Origin: Schoenoplectus triqueter
Taxonomy: Eukaryota; Streptophyta; Magnoliopsida; Poales; Cyperaceae
Length of the DNA stretch: 36,869 bases
Assembly: GCA_964058805.1 (NCBI GenBank)
Contig: CAXKVV010001815.1
Location: 1 to 36,869 of the forward strand
Direction of reading: 5' to 3'
Part shown: piece by piece, positions 18,370 through 34,337 of the stretch
How the letters are laid out: each line of letters opens with the position of its first letter
Numbering within the stretch: position 1 is the first letter of the stretch
Position numbers and translations under genes: made by a program
Notes under the pieces: generated by a model
The model's input: the letters and a program-made list of their open reading frames with translations, nothing else
The model's database searches: none
What the model was told of the DNA's origin: nothing

Positions 18370-20365
18370 CACGACACTAATTTTGCACAAATTAATCAGA
18401 ACGCATTAAAAACCGCTGTTTAGACGAGCCAATTGAGTTTTTTCATCATTTTTTGCCACAAAACTACGAATAAATTCGTGAAAATTAGTATGAATACCCC
18501 TAATTATGTCTATTATAAGATTTTTCAATTAACATTTTGATATGAATATTCTACGGCGCTATTTTTTCTTCAAACTTAATTTTGATGCATTACAAGCTGC
18601 TGTTTAAGCAAGTTGTTTGGGTTTTTCATCATTTTTGGCCTCATAACTACATATAAATTCTTCAAATGTAATATAAAATACTCATAGTTACGTCTACTAG
18701 AAAATTTTCCAACTGATACATCAAATATGAACATTCTGCTATAGTAATTTTGCACAAAAATCAAATAAAATCTACTAAAAACAGCTGTTTAAACAGGTTG
18801 TTTGTGTTTTCAATAATTTTTTGCCACGCGACTACGCATATATTCGTGCAAATTAATATAAATACTCAAAATTATATCTATTATGAGATTTTCTAACTAA
18901 TACATTAACATGAAAATTCCACGACACTAGTTTTGCATAAAACATAATTGGAATGCATTAAAAACTGCCGTTTAAACAAGTCGTTCGAGGTTTACATAAT
19001 TTCTTACCGCATACCTTTGAATCAATTCGTGCAAATTAATATAAATACTCCGAATTATGTCTATTTTAAGAACTCCGATCAGTATTTCGATATGAACGTT
19101 CTACGACAATATTTTTGCACAAGACATAATTCGGGCGCATTATAAACGACGTTTTAAATAAGGTTTTTGACTTTTTCATCTGTCCGGAACTCATAACCAA
19201 GCATAAATTCGTGCAAATCAATACAAATACTCCAAACCATGTGTGCAATAATATTTTTCAACTGATACACCAATATAAATATCCTCCGACACTAAATTCG
19301 CATAAAACATAATTAGAATGCACTGAAAACAGCTTTCTAAACCAGTTATTTGAGCTTTTCATAATTTCCGGCCACATAGCTACGCATAAGTTCGTGAAAA
19401 TTAATACAAATACTCATCGTTGTGTGTATAATAAGATTTTCTAATTAATAAATCATCTACGACACCACAAAACATAATTTGGATGCATTACAAACTGCTG
19501 TTTAAACAAGTTGTTTGGGTTTTTCGTCACTTTTTGCCTCATAGCTGCGCATAAATTCGTTCAAATTAATATAGATACTCCAAATTATGTCTACTATAAT
19601 ATTTTTCAATTAACACGTGAATATAACTATTCCACGACACTAAATTTTCACGGAACATAATTAGAATGCATTAAAACCCGCTGTTTAAGCAAGTTGTTTG
19701 AGTTTTTCACCATTTCGGCCTCATAACCGCACATAAATTCGTGCAAATAAATATAGACGTTCTTAATTATGCCTATTATAAGATTTTCAAATCAATACAT
19801 CAATACGAATATTCCACCACACTAATATTTTATGAAACTTAATTTTCATGCAATACAAACTGTTGTTTAAACAAATTGTTTGAGTTTATCATCATTTTTG
19901 GCCTCATAACTGGACATAAATTCATGAAAACTTATATAAATAATCATAATGATGTCCGTTGAATGATTTTGAAATTAACATTTCGATATGAACAGCTTAC
20001 GACGCTAATTTTTGCACAAAGCATAATTAGAATTCATTAAAAACTGCTGTTTAAGCAAGTTGTTTGAGTTTATCATAATTTTTGGCCACGTAACCATGCA
20101 TAAATTGATGAAAATTAAAATAAATACTCCACATTATGCTTATTATATGGTTTTTCAATTAGCATTTCCGTACGAACATTCTTAGATGCTATTTTTGCAT
20201 AAAGCTTTGTTCATATGCATTACAAACTACTGTTTCATCATGTTGTTTTGAGATTTTCATCATTTCTGACCTCATAAGTACACATAAATTCATGCAAATC
20301 CATATAAGAACTCATAATTATCTCTATTATAAGATTTTCCAGCTAATATGTCGGTATGAACATTC
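18370..20365 (+). repeat. Satellite higher-order repeat copy 3
   Basis: Like copy 2, with private changes GAGCCAATTGAG (near 18428; others GAGCCGTTTGAG) and AATCAATTCG (near 19021). Confidence 0.95.
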
Positions 20366-22361
20366 CACGACACTAATTTTGCACAAATTAATCAGAACGC
20401 ATTAAAAACCGCTGTTTAGACGAGCCGTTTGAGTTTTTTCATCATTTTTTGCCACAAAACTACGAATAAATTCGTGAAAATTAGTATGAATACCCCTAAT
20501 TATGTCTATTATAAGATTTTTCAATTAACATTTTGATATGAATATTCTACGGCGCTATTTTTTCTTCAAACTTAATTTTGATGCATTACAAGCTGCTGTT
20601 TAAGCAAGTTGTTTGGGTTTTTCATCATTTTTGGCCTCATAACTACATATAAATTCTTCAAATGTAATATAAAATACTCATAGTTACGTCTACTAGAAAA
20701 TTTTCCAACTGATACATCAAATATGAACATTCTGCTATAGTAATTTTGCACAAAAATCAAATAAAATCTACTAAAAACAGCTGTTTAAACAGGTTGTTTG
20801 TGTTTTCAATAATTTTTTGCCACGCGACTACGCATATATTCGTGCAAATTAATATAAATACTCAAAATTATATCTATTATGAGATTTTCTAACTAATACA
20901 TTAACATGAAAATTCCACGACACTAGTTTTGCATAAAACATAATTGGAATGCATTAAAAACTGCCGTTTAAACAAGTCGTTCGAGGTTTACATAATTTCT
21001 TACCGCATACCTTTGAATAAATTCGTGCAAATTAATATAAATACTCCGAATTATGTCTATTTTAAGAACTCCGATCAGTATTTCGATATGAACGTTCTAC
21101 GACAATATTTTTGCACAAGACATAATTCGGGCGCATTATAAACGACGTTTTAAATAAGGTTTTTGACTTTTTCATCTGTCCGGAACTCATAACCAAGCAT
21201 AAATTCGTGCAAATCAATACAAATACTCCAAACCATGTGTGCGATAATATTTTTCAACTGATACACCAATATAAATATCCTCCGACACTAAATTCGCATA
21301 AAACATAATTAGAATGCACTGAAAACAGCTTTCTAAACCAGTTATTTGAGCTTTTCATAATTTCCGGCCACATAGCTACGCATAAGTTCGTGAAAATTAA
21401 TACAAATACTCATCGTTGTGTGTATAATAAGATTTTCTAATTAATAAATCATCTACGACACCACAAAACATAATTTGGATGCATTACAAACTGCTGTTTA
21501 AACAAGTTGTTTGGGTTTTTCGTCACTTTTTGCCTCATAGCTGCGCATAAATTCGTTCAAATTAATATAGATACTCCAAATTATGTCTACTATAATATTT
21601 TTCAATTAACACGTGAATATAACTATTCCACGACACTAAATTTTCACGGAACATAATTAGAATGCATTAAAACCCGCTGTTTAAGCAAGTTGTTTGAGTT
21701 TTTCACCATTTCGGCCTCATAACCGCACATAAATTCGTGCAAATAAATATAGACGTTCTTAATTATGCCTATTATAAGATTTTCAAATCAATACATCAAT
21801 ACGAATATTCCACCACACTAATATTTTATGAAACTTAATTTTCATGCAATACAAACTGTTGTTTAAACAAATTGTTTGAGTTTATCATCATTTTTGGCCT
21901 CATAACTGGACATAAATTCATGAAAACTTATATAAATAATCATAATGATGTCCGTTGAATGATTTTGAAATTAACATTTCGATATGAACATCTTACGACG
22001 CTAATTTTTGCACAAAGCATAATTAGAATTCATTAAAAACTGCTGTTTAAGCAAGTTGTTTGAGTTTATCATAATTTTTGGCCACGTAACCATGCATAAA
22101 TTGATGAAAATTAAAATAAATACTCCACATTATGCTTATTATATGGTTTTTCAATTAGCATTTCCGTACGAACATTCTTAGATGCTATTTTTGCATAAAG
22201 CTTTGTTCATATGCATTACAAACTACTGTTTCATCATGTTGTTTTGAGATTTTCATCATTTCTGACCTCATAAGTACACATAAATTCATGCAAATCCATA
22301 TAAGAACTCATAATTATCTCTATTATAAGATTTTCCAGCTAATATGTCGGTATGAACATTC
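20366..22361 (+). repeat. Satellite higher-order repeat copy 4
   Basis: Gains GTGTGCGATA (near 21241) and GAACATC (near 21986), shared with copies 5 and 6. Confidence 0.95.
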
Positions 22362-24357
22362 CACGACACTAATTTTGCACAAATTAATCAGAACGCATTA
22401 AAAACCGCTGTTTAGACGAGCCGTTTGAGTTTTTTCATCATTTTTTGCCACAAAACTACGAATAAATTCGTGAAAATTAGTATGAATACCCCTAATTATG
22501 TCTATTATAAGATTTTTCAATTAACATTTTGATATGAATATTCTACGGCGCTATTTTTTCTTCAAACTTAATTTCGATGCATTACAAGCTGCTGTTTAAG
22601 CAAGTTGTTTGGGTTTTTCATCATTTTTGGCCTCATAACTACATATAAATTCTTCAAATGTAATATAAAATACTCATAGTTACGTCTACTAGAAAATTTT
22701 CCAACTGATACATCAAATATGAACATTCTGCTATAGTAATTTTGCACAAAAATCAAATAAAATCTACTAAAAACAGCTGTTTAAACAGGTTGTTTGTGTT
22801 TTCAATAATTTTTTGCCACGCGACTACGCATATATTCGTGCAAATTAATATAAATACTCAAAATTATATCTATTATGAGATTTTCTAACTAATACATTAA
22901 CATGAAAATTCCACGACACTAGTTTTGCATAAAACATAATTGGAATGCATTAAAAACTGCCGTTTAAACAAGTCGTTCGAGGTTTACATAATTTCTTACC
23001 GCATACCTTTGAATAAATTCGTGCAAATTAATATAAATACTCCGAATTATGTCTATTTTAAGAACTCCGATCAGTATTTCGATATGAACGTTCTACGACA
23101 ATATTTTTGCACAAGACATAATTCGGGCGCATTATAAACGACGTTTTAAATAAGGTTTTTGACTTTTTCATCTGTCCGGAACTCATAACCAAGCATAAAT
23201 TCGTGCAAATCAATACAAATACTCCAAACCATGTGTGCGATAATATTTTTCAACTGATACACCAATATAAATATCCTCCGACACTAAATTCGCATAAAAC
23301 ATAATTAGAATGCACTGAAAACAGCTTTCTAAACCAGTTATTTGAGCTTTTCATAATTTCCGGCCACATAGCTACGCATAAGTTCGTGAAAATTAATACA
23401 AATACTCATCGTTGTGTGTATAATAAGATTTTCTAATTAATAAATCATCTACGACACCACAAAACATAATTTGGATGCATTACAAACTGCTGTTTAAACA
23501 AGTTGTTTGGGTTTTTCGTCACTTTTTGCCTCATAGCTGCGCATAAATTCGTTCAAATTAATATAGATACTCCAAATTATGTCTACTATAATATTTTTCA
23601 ATTAACACGTGAATATAACTATTCCACGACACTAAATTTTCACGGAACATAATTAGAATGCATTAAAACCCGCTGTTTAAGCAAGTTGTTTGAGTTTTTC
23701 ACCATTTCGGCCTCATAACCGCACATAAATTCGTGCAAATAAATATAGACGTTCTTAATTATGCCTATTATAAGATTTTCAAATCAATACATCAATACGA
23801 ATATTCCACCACACTAATATTTTATGAAACTTAATTTTCATGCAATACAAACTGTTGTTTAAACAAATTGTTTGAGTTTATCATCATTTTTGGCCTCATA
23901 ACTGGACATAAATTCATGAAAACTTATATAAATAATCATAATGATGTCCGTTGAATGATTTTGAAATTAACATTTCGATATGAACATCTTACGACGCTAA
24001 TTTTTGCACAAAGCATAATTAGAATTCATTAAAAACTGCTGTTTAAGCAAGTTGTTTGAGTTTATCATAATTTTTGGCCACGTAACCATGCATAAATTGA
24101 TGAAAATTAAAATAAATACTCCACATTATGCTTATTATATGGTTTTTCAATTAGCATTTCCGTACGAACATTCTTAGATGCTATTTTTGCATAAAGCTTT
24201 GTTCATATGCATTACAAACTACTGTTTCATCATGTTGTTTTGAGATTTTCATCATTTCTGACCTCATAAGTACACATAAATTCATGCAAATCCATATAAG
24301 AACTCATAATTATCTCTATTATAAGATTTTCCAGCTAATATGTCGGTATGAACATTC
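22362..24357 (+). repeat. Satellite higher-order repeat copy 5
   Basis: As copy 4 plus AATTTCGATGC (near 22571). I could find no difference from copy 6. Confidence 0.95.
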
Positions 24358-26353
24358 CACGACACTAATTTTGCACAAATTAATCAGAACGCATTAAAAA
24401 CCGCTGTTTAGACGAGCCGTTTGAGTTTTTTCATCATTTTTTGCCACAAAACTACGAATAAATTCGTGAAAATTAGTATGAATACCCCTAATTATGTCTA
24501 TTATAAGATTTTTCAATTAACATTTTGATATGAATATTCTACGGCGCTATTTTTTCTTCAAACTTAATTTCGATGCATTACAAGCTGCTGTTTAAGCAAG
24601 TTGTTTGGGTTTTTCATCATTTTTGGCCTCATAACTACATATAAATTCTTCAAATGTAATATAAAATACTCATAGTTACGTCTACTAGAAAATTTTCCAA
24701 CTGATACATCAAATATGAACATTCTGCTATAGTAATTTTGCACAAAAATCAAATAAAATCTACTAAAAACAGCTGTTTAAACAGGTTGTTTGTGTTTTCA
24801 ATAATTTTTTGCCACGCGACTACGCATATATTCGTGCAAATTAATATAAATACTCAAAATTATATCTATTATGAGATTTTCTAACTAATACATTAACATG
24901 AAAATTCCACGACACTAGTTTTGCATAAAACATAATTGGAATGCATTAAAAACTGCCGTTTAAACAAGTCGTTCGAGGTTTACATAATTTCTTACCGCAT
25001 ACCTTTGAATAAATTCGTGCAAATTAATATAAATACTCCGAATTATGTCTATTTTAAGAACTCCGATCAGTATTTCGATATGAACGTTCTACGACAATAT
25101 TTTTGCACAAGACATAATTCGGGCGCATTATAAACGACGTTTTAAATAAGGTTTTTGACTTTTTCATCTGTCCGGAACTCATAACCAAGCATAAATTCGT
25201 GCAAATCAATACAAATACTCCAAACCATGTGTGCGATAATATTTTTCAACTGATACACCAATATAAATATCCTCCGACACTAAATTCGCATAAAACATAA
25301 TTAGAATGCACTGAAAACAGCTTTCTAAACCAGTTATTTGAGCTTTTCATAATTTCCGGCCACATAGCTACGCATAAGTTCGTGAAAATTAATACAAATA
25401 CTCATCGTTGTGTGTATAATAAGATTTTCTAATTAATAAATCATCTACGACACCACAAAACATAATTTGGATGCATTACAAACTGCTGTTTAAACAAGTT
25501 GTTTGGGTTTTTCGTCACTTTTTGCCTCATAGCTGCGCATAAATTCGTTCAAATTAATATAGATACTCCAAATTATGTCTACTATAATATTTTTCAATTA
25601 ACACGTGAATATAACTATTCCACGACACTAAATTTTCACGGAACATAATTAGAATGCATTAAAACCCGCTGTTTAAGCAAGTTGTTTGAGTTTTTCACCA
25701 TTTCGGCCTCATAACCGCACATAAATTCGTGCAAATAAATATAGACGTTCTTAATTATGCCTATTATAAGATTTTCAAATCAATACATCAATACGAATAT
25801 TCCACCACACTAATATTTTATGAAACTTAATTTTCATGCAATACAAACTGTTGTTTAAACAAATTGTTTGAGTTTATCATCATTTTTGGCCTCATAACTG
25901 GACATAAATTCATGAAAACTTATATAAATAATCATAATGATGTCCGTTGAATGATTTTGAAATTAACATTTCGATATGAACATCTTACGACGCTAATTTT
26001 TGCACAAAGCATAATTAGAATTCATTAAAAACTGCTGTTTAAGCAAGTTGTTTGAGTTTATCATAATTTTTGGCCACGTAACCATGCATAAATTGATGAA
26101 AATTAAAATAAATACTCCACATTATGCTTATTATATGGTTTTTCAATTAGCATTTCCGTACGAACATTCTTAGATGCTATTTTTGCATAAAGCTTTGTTC
26201 ATATGCATTACAAACTACTGTTTCATCATGTTGTTTTGAGATTTTCATCATTTCTGACCTCATAAGTACACATAAATTCATGCAAATCCATATAAGAACT
26301 CATAATTATCTCTATTATAAGATTTTCCAGCTAATATGTCGGTATGAACATTC
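24358..26353 (+). repeat. Satellite higher-order repeat copy 6
   Basis: Same variant set as copy 5, implying very recent duplication or conversion. Confidence 0.95.
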
Positions 26354-28349
26354 CACGACACTAATTTTGCACAAATTAATCAGAACGCATTAAAAACCGC
26401 TGTTTAGACGAGCCGTTTGAGTTTTTTCATCATTTTTTGCCACAAAACTACGAATAAATTCGTGAAAATTAGTATGAATACCCCTAATTATGTCTATTAT
26501 AAGATTTTTCAATTAACATTTTGATATGAATATTCTACGGCGCTATTTTTTCTTCAAACTTAATTTCGATGCATTACAAGCTGCTGTTTAAGCAAGTTGT
26601 TTGGGTTTTTCATCATTTTTGGCCTCATAACTACATATAAATTCTTCAAATGTAATATAAAATACTCATAGTTACGTCTACTAGAAAATTTTCCAACTGA
26701 TACATCAAATATGAACATTCTGCTATAGTAATTTTGCACAAAAATCAAATAAAATCTACTAAAAACAGCTGTTTAAACAGGTTGTTTGTGTTTTCAATAA
26801 TTTTTTGCCACGCGACTACGCATATATTCGTGCAAATTAATATAAATACTCAAAATTATATCTATTATGAGATTTTCTAACTAATACATTAACATGAAAA
26901 TTCCACGACACTAGTTTTGCATAAAACATAATTGGAATGCATTAAAAACTGCCGTTTAAACAAGTCGTTCGAGGTTTACATAATTTCTTACCGCATACCT
27001 TTGAATAAATTCGTGCAAATTAATATAAATACTCCGAATTATGTCTATTTTAAGAACTCCGATCAGTATTTCGATATGAACGTTCTACGACAATATTTTT
27101 GCACAAGACATAATTCGGGCGCATTATAAACGACGTTTTAAATAAGGTTTTTGACTTTTTCATCTGTCCGGAACTCATAACCAAGCATAAATTCGTGCAA
27201 ATCAATACAAATACTCCAAACCATGTGTGCGATAATATTTTTCAACTGATACACCAATATAAATATCCTCCGACACTAAATTCGCATAAAACATAATTAG
27301 AATGCACTGAAAACAGCTTTCTAAACCAGTTATTTGAGCTTTTCATAATTTCCGGCCACATAGCTACGCATAAGTTCGTGAAAATTAATACAAATACTCA
27401 TCGTTGTGTGTATAATAAGATTTTCTAATTAATAAATCATCTACGACACCACAAAACATAATTTGGATGCATTACAAACTGCTGTTTAAACAAGTTGTTT
27501 GGGTTTTTCGTCACTTTTTGCCTCATAGCTGCGCATAAATTCGTTCAAATTAATATAGATACTCCAAATTATGTCTACTATAATATTTTTCAATTAACAC
27601 GTGAATATAACTATTCCACGACACTAAATTTTCACGGAACATAATTAGAATGCATTAAAACCCGCTGTTTAAGCAAGTTGTTTGAGTTTTTCACCATTTC
27701 GGCCTCATAACCGCACATAAATTCGTGCAAATAAATATAGACGTTCTTAATTATGCCTATTATAAGATTTTCAAATCAATACATCAATACGAATATTCCA
27801 CCACACTAATATTTTATGAAACTTAATTTTCATGCAACACAAACTGTTGTTTAAACAAATTGTTTGAGTTTATCATCATTTTTGGCCTCATAACTGGACA
27901 TAAATTCATGAAAACTTATATAAATAATCATAATGATGTCCGTTGAATGATTTTGAAATTAACATTTTGATATGAACAGCTTACGACGCTAATTTTTGCA
28001 CAAAGCATAATTAGAATTCATTAAAAACTGCTGTTTAAGCAAGTTGTTTGAGTTTATCATAATTTTTGGCCACGCAACCATGCATAAATTGATGAAAATT
28101 AAAATAAATACTCCACATTATGCTTATTATATGGTTTTTCAATTAGCATTTCCGTACGAACATTCTTAGATGCTATTTTTGCATAAAGCTTTGTTCATAT
28201 GCATTACAAACTACTGTTTCATCATGTTGTTTTGAGATTTTCATCATTTCTGACCTCATAAGTACACATAAATTCATGCAAATCCATATAAGAACTCATA
28301 ATTATCTCTATTATAAGATTTTCCAGCTAATATGTCGGTATGAACATTC
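26354..28349 (+). repeat. Satellite higher-order repeat copy 7 (mosaic)
   Basis: The left part matches copies 5-6 (TTCGATGC, GCGATA, TTCCACG, TTCAAATC). The right part matches copies 8-9 (GCAACACA near 27835, GAACAGC near 27975). It also has private TTTTGATATG near 27964 and CACGCAACC near 28071. Confidence 0.95.
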
Positions 28350-30345
28350 CACGACACTAATTTTGCACAAATTAATCAGAACGCATTAAAAACCGCTGTT
28401 TAGACGAGCCGTTTGAGTTTTTTCATCATTTTTTGCCACAAAACTACGAATAAATTCGTGAAAATTAGTATGAATACCCCTAATTATGTCTATTATAAGA
28501 TTTTTCAATTAACATTTTGATATGAATATTCTACGGCGCTATTTTTTCTTCAAACTTAATTTTGATGCATTACAAGCTGCTGTTTAAGCAAGTTGTTTGG
28601 GTTTTTCATCATTTTTGGCCTCATAACTACATATAAATTCTTCAAATGTAATATAAAATACTCATAGTTACGTCTACTAGAAAATTTTCCAACTGATACA
28701 TCAAATATGAACATTCTGCTATAGTAATTTTGCACAAAAATCAAATAAAATCTACTAAAAACAGCTGTTTAAACAGGTTGTTTGTGTTTTCAATAATTTT
28801 TTGCCACGCGACTACGCATATATTCGTGCAAATTAATATAAATACTCAAAATTATATCTATTATGAGATTTTCTAACTAATACATTAACATGAAAATTCC
28901 ACGACACTAGTTTTGCATAAAACATAATTGGAATGCATTAAAAACTGCCGTTTAAACAAGTCGTTCGAGGTTTACATAATTTCTTACCGCATACCTTTGA
29001 ATAAATTCGTGCAAATTAATATAAATACTCCGAATTATGTCTATTTTAAGAACTCCGATCAGTATTTCGATATGAACATTCTACGACAATATTTTTGCAC
29101 AAGACATAATTCGGGCGCATTATAAACGACGTTTTAAATAAGGTTTTTGACTTTTTCATCTGTCCGGAACTCATAACCAAGCATAAATTCGTGCAAATCA
29201 ATACAAATACTCCAAACCATGTGTGCAATAATATTTTTCAACTGATACACCAATATAAATATCCTCCGACACTAAATTCGCATAAAACATAATTAGAATG
29301 CACTGAAAACAGCTTTCTAAACCAGTTATTTGAGCTTTTCATAATTTCCGGCCACATAGCTACGCATAAGTTCGTGAAAATTAATACAAATACTCATCGT
29401 TGTGTGTATAATAAGATTTTCTAATTAATAAATCATCTACGACACCACAAAACATAATTTGGATGCATTACAAACTGCTGTTTAAACAAGTTGTTTGGGT
29501 TTTTCGTCACTTTTTGCCTCATAGCTGCGCATAAATTCGTTCAAATTAATATAGATACTCCAAATTATGTCTACTATAATATTTTTCAATTAACACGTGA
29601 ATATAACTATTCTACGACACTAAATTTTCACGGAAAATAATTAGAATGCATTAAAACCCGCTGTTTAAGCAAGTTGTTTGAGTTTTTCACCATTTCGGCC
29701 TCATAACCGCACATAAATTCGTGCAAATAAATATAGACGTTCTTAATTATGCCTATTATAAGATTTTCCAATCAATACATCAATACGAATATTCCACCAC
29801 ACTAATATTTTATGAAACTTAATTTTCATGCAACACAAACTGTTGTTTAAACAAATTGTTTGAGTTTATCATCATTTTTGGCCTCATAACTGGACATAAA
29901 TTCATGAAAACTTATATAAATAATCATAATGATGTCCGTTGAATGATTTTGAAATTAACATTTCGATATGAACAGCTTACGACGCTAATTTTTGCACAAA
30001 GCATAATTAGAATTCATTAAAAACTGCTGTTTAAGCAAGTTGTTTGAGTTTATCATAATTTTTGGCCACGTAACCATGCATAAATTGATGAAAATTAAAA
30101 TAAATACTCCACATTATGCTTATTATATGGTTTTTCAATTAGCATTTCCGTACGAACATTCTTAGATGCTATTTTTGCATAAAGCTTTGTTCATATGCAT
30201 TACAAACTACTGTTTCATCATGTTGTTTTGAGATTTTCATCATTTCTGACCTCATAAGTACACATAAATTCATGCAAATCCATATAAGAACTCATAATTA
30301 TCTCTATTATAAGATTTTCCAGCTAATATGTCGGTATGAACATTC
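28350..30345 (+). repeat. Satellite higher-order repeat copy 8
   Basis: Carries the TCTACG/GGAAAATA, TTCCAATC, GCAACACA set; private GAACATTCTACG near 29074. Confidence 0.95.
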
Positions 30346-32341
30346 CACGACACTAATTTTGCACAAATTAATCAGAACGCATTAAAAACCGCTGTTTAGA
30401 CGAGCCGTTTGAGTTTTTTCATCATTTTTTGCCACAAAACTACGAATAAATTCGTGAAAATTAGTATGAATACCCCTAATTATGTCTATTATAAGATTTT
30501 TCAATTAACATTTTGATATGAATATTCTACGGCGCTATTTTTTCTTCAAACTTAATTTTGATGCATTACAAGCTGCTGTTTAAGCAAGTTGTTTGGGTTT
30601 TTCATCATTTTTGGCCTCATAACTACATATAAATTCTTCAAATGTAATATAAAATACTCATAGTTACGTCTACTAGAAAATTTTCCAACTGATACATCAA
30701 ATATGAACATTCTGCTATAGTAATTTTGCACAAAAATCAAATAAAATCTACTAAAAACAGCTGTTTAAACAGGTTGTTTGTGTTTTCAATAATTTTTTGC
30801 CACGCGACTACGCATATATTCGTGCAAATTAATATAAATACTCAAAATTATATCTATTATGAGATTTTCTAACTAATACATTAACATGAAAATTCCACGA
30901 CACTAGTTTTGCATAAAACATAATTGGAATGCATTAAAAACTGCCGTTTAAACAAGTCGTTCGAGGTTTACATAATTTCTTACCGCATACCTTTGAATAA
31001 ATTCGTGCAAATTAATATAAATACTCCGAATTATGTCTATTTTAAGAACTCCGATCAGTATTTCGATATGAACGTTCTACGACAATATTTTTGCACAAGA
31101 CATAATTCGGGCGCATTATAAACGACGTTTTAAATAAGGTTTTTGACTTTTTCATCTGTCCGGAACTCATAACCAAGCATAAATTCGTGCAAATCAATAC
31201 AAATACTCCAAACCATGTGTGCAATAATATTTTTCAACTGATACACCAATATAAATATCCTCCGACACTAAATTCGCATAAAACATAATTAGAATGCACT
31301 GAAAACAGCTTTCTAAACCAGTTATTTGAGCTTTTCATAATTTCCGGCCACATAGCTACGCATAAGTTCGTGAAAATTAATACAAATACTCATCGTTGTG
31401 TGTATAATAAGATTTTCTAATTAATAAATCATCTACGACACCACAAAACATAATTTGGATGCATTACAAACTGCTGTTTAAACAAGTTGTTTGGGTTTTT
31501 CGTCACTTTTTGCCTCATAGCTGCGCATAAATTCGTTCAAATTAATATAGATACTCCAAATTATGTCTACTATAATATTTTTCAATTAACACGTGAATAT
31601 AACTATTCTACGACACTAAATTTTCACGGAAAATAATTAGAATGCATTAAAACCCGCTGTTTAAGCAAGTTGTTTGAGTTTTTCACCATTTCGGCCTCAT
31701 AACCGCACATAAATTCGTGCAAATAAATATAGACGTTCTTAATTATGCCTATTATAAGATTTTCCAATCAATACATCAATACGAATATTCCACCACACTA
31801 ATATTTTATGAAACTTAATTTTCATGCAACACAAACTGTTGTTTAAACAAATTGTTTGAGTTTATCATCATTTTTGGCCTCATAACTGGACATAAATTCA
31901 TGAAAACTTATATAAATAATCATAATGATGTCCGTTGAATGATTTTGAAATTAACATTTCGATATGAACAGCTTACGACGCTAATTTTTGCACAAAGCAT
32001 AATTAGAATTCATTAAAAACTGCTGTTTAAGCAAGTTGTTTGAGTTTATCATAATTTTTGGCCACGTAACCATGCATAAATTGATGAAAATTAAAATAAA
32101 TACTCCACATTATGCTTATTATATGGTTTTTCAATTAGCATTTCCGTACGAACATTCTTAGATGCTATTTTTGCATAAAGCTTTGTTCATATGCATTACA
32201 AACTACTGTTTCATCATGTTGTTTTGAGATTTTCATCATTTCTGACCTCATAAGTACACATAAATTCATGCAAATCCATATAAGAACTCATAATTATCTC
32301 TATTATAAGATTTTCCAGCTAATATGTCGGTATGAACATTC
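30346..32341 (+). repeat. Satellite higher-order repeat copy 9
   Basis: Same variant set as copy 8 without its private change. Confidence 0.95.
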
Positions 32342-34337
32342 CACGACACTAATTTTGCACAAATTAATCAGAACGCATTAAAAACCGCTGTTTAGACGAG
32401 CCGTTTGAGTTTTTTCATCATTTTTTGCCACAAAACTACGAATAAATTCGTGAAAATTAGTATGAATACCCCTAATTATGTCTATTATAAGATTTTTCAA
32501 TTAACATTTTGATATGAATATTCTACGGCGCTATTTTTTCTTCAAACTTAATTTTGATGCATTACAAGCTGCTGTTTAAGCAAGTTGTTTGGGTTTTTCA
32601 TCATTTTTGGCCTCATAACTACATATAAATTCTTCAAATGTAATATAAAATACTCATAGTTACGTCTACTAGAAAATTTTCCAACTGATACATCAAATAT
32701 GAACATTCTGCTATAGTAATTTTGCACAAAAATCAAATAAAATCTACTAAAAACAGCTGTTTAAACAGGTTGTTTGTGTTTTCAATAATTTTTTGCCACG
32801 CGACTACGCATATATTCGTGCAAATTAATATAAATACTCAAAATTATATCTATTATGAGATTTTCTAACTAATACATTAACATGAAAATTCCACGACACT
32901 AGTTTTGCATAAAACATAATTGGAATGCATTAAAAACTGCCGTTTAAACAAGTCGTTCGAGGTTTACATAATTTCTTACCGCATACCTTTGAATAAATTC
33001 GTGCAAATTAATATAAATACTCCGAATTATGTCTATTTTAAGAACTCCGATCAGTATTTCGATATGAACGTTCTACGACAATATTTTTGCACAAGACATA
33101 ATTCGGGCGCATTATAAACGACGTTTTAAATAAGGTTTTTGACTTTTTCATCTGTCCGGAACTCATAACCAAGCATAAATTCGTGCAAATCAATACAAAT
33201 ACTCCAAACCATGTGTGCAATAATATTTTTCAACTGATACACCAATATAAATATCCTCCGACACTAAATTCGCATAAAACATAATTAGAATGCACTGAAA
33301 ACAGCTTTCTAAACCAGTTATTTGAGCTTTTCATAATTTCCGGCCACATAGCTACGCATAAGTTCGTGAAAATTAATACAAATACTCATCGTTGTGTGTA
33401 TAATAAGATTTTCTAATTAATAAATCATCTACGACACCACAAAACATAATTTGGATGCATTACAAACTGCTGTTTAAACAAGTTGTTTGGGTTTTTCGTC
33501 ACTTTTTGCCTCATAGCTGCGCATAAATTCGTTCAAATTAATATAGATACTCCAAATTATGTCTACTATAATATTTTTCAATTAACACGTGAATATAACT
33601 ATTCTACGACACTAAATTTTCACGGAAAATAATTAGAATGCATTAAAACCCGCTGTTTAAGCAAGTTGTTTGAGTTTTTCACCATTTCGGCCTCATAACC
33701 GCACATAAATTCGTGCAAATAAATATAGACGTTCTTAATTATGCCTATTATAAGATTTTCCAATCAATACATCAATACGAATATTCCACCACACTAATAT
33801 TTTATGAAACTTAATTTTCATGCAATACAAACTGTTGTTTAAACAAATTGTTTGAGTTTATCATCATTTTTGGCCTCATAACTGGACATAAATTCATGAA
33901 AACTTATATAAATAATCATAATGATGTCCGTTGAATGATTTTGAAATTAACATTTCGATATGAACAGCTTACGACGCTAATTTTTGCACAAAGCATAATT
34001 AGAATTCATTAAAAACTGCTGTTTAAGCAAGTTGTTTGAGTTTATCATAATTTTTGGCCACGTAACCATGCATAAATTGATGAAAATTAAAATAAATACT
34101 CCACGTTATGCTTATTATATGGTTTTTCAATTAGCATTTCCGTACGAACATTATTAGATGCTATTTTTGCATAAAGCTTTGTTCATATGCATTACAAACT
34201 ACTGTTTCATCATGTTGTTTTGAGATTTTCATCATTTCTGACCTCATAAGTACACATAAATTCATGAAAATCCATATAAGAACTCATAATTATCTCTATT
34301 ATAAGATTTTCCAGCTAATATGTCGGTATGAACATTC
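32342..34337 (+). repeat. Satellite higher-order repeat copy 10
   Basis: TTCCAATC with GCAATACA. Private changes CCACGTTATG (near 34102), CATTATTAG (near 34150) and TTCATGAAAATCC (near 34261). Confidence 0.95.
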
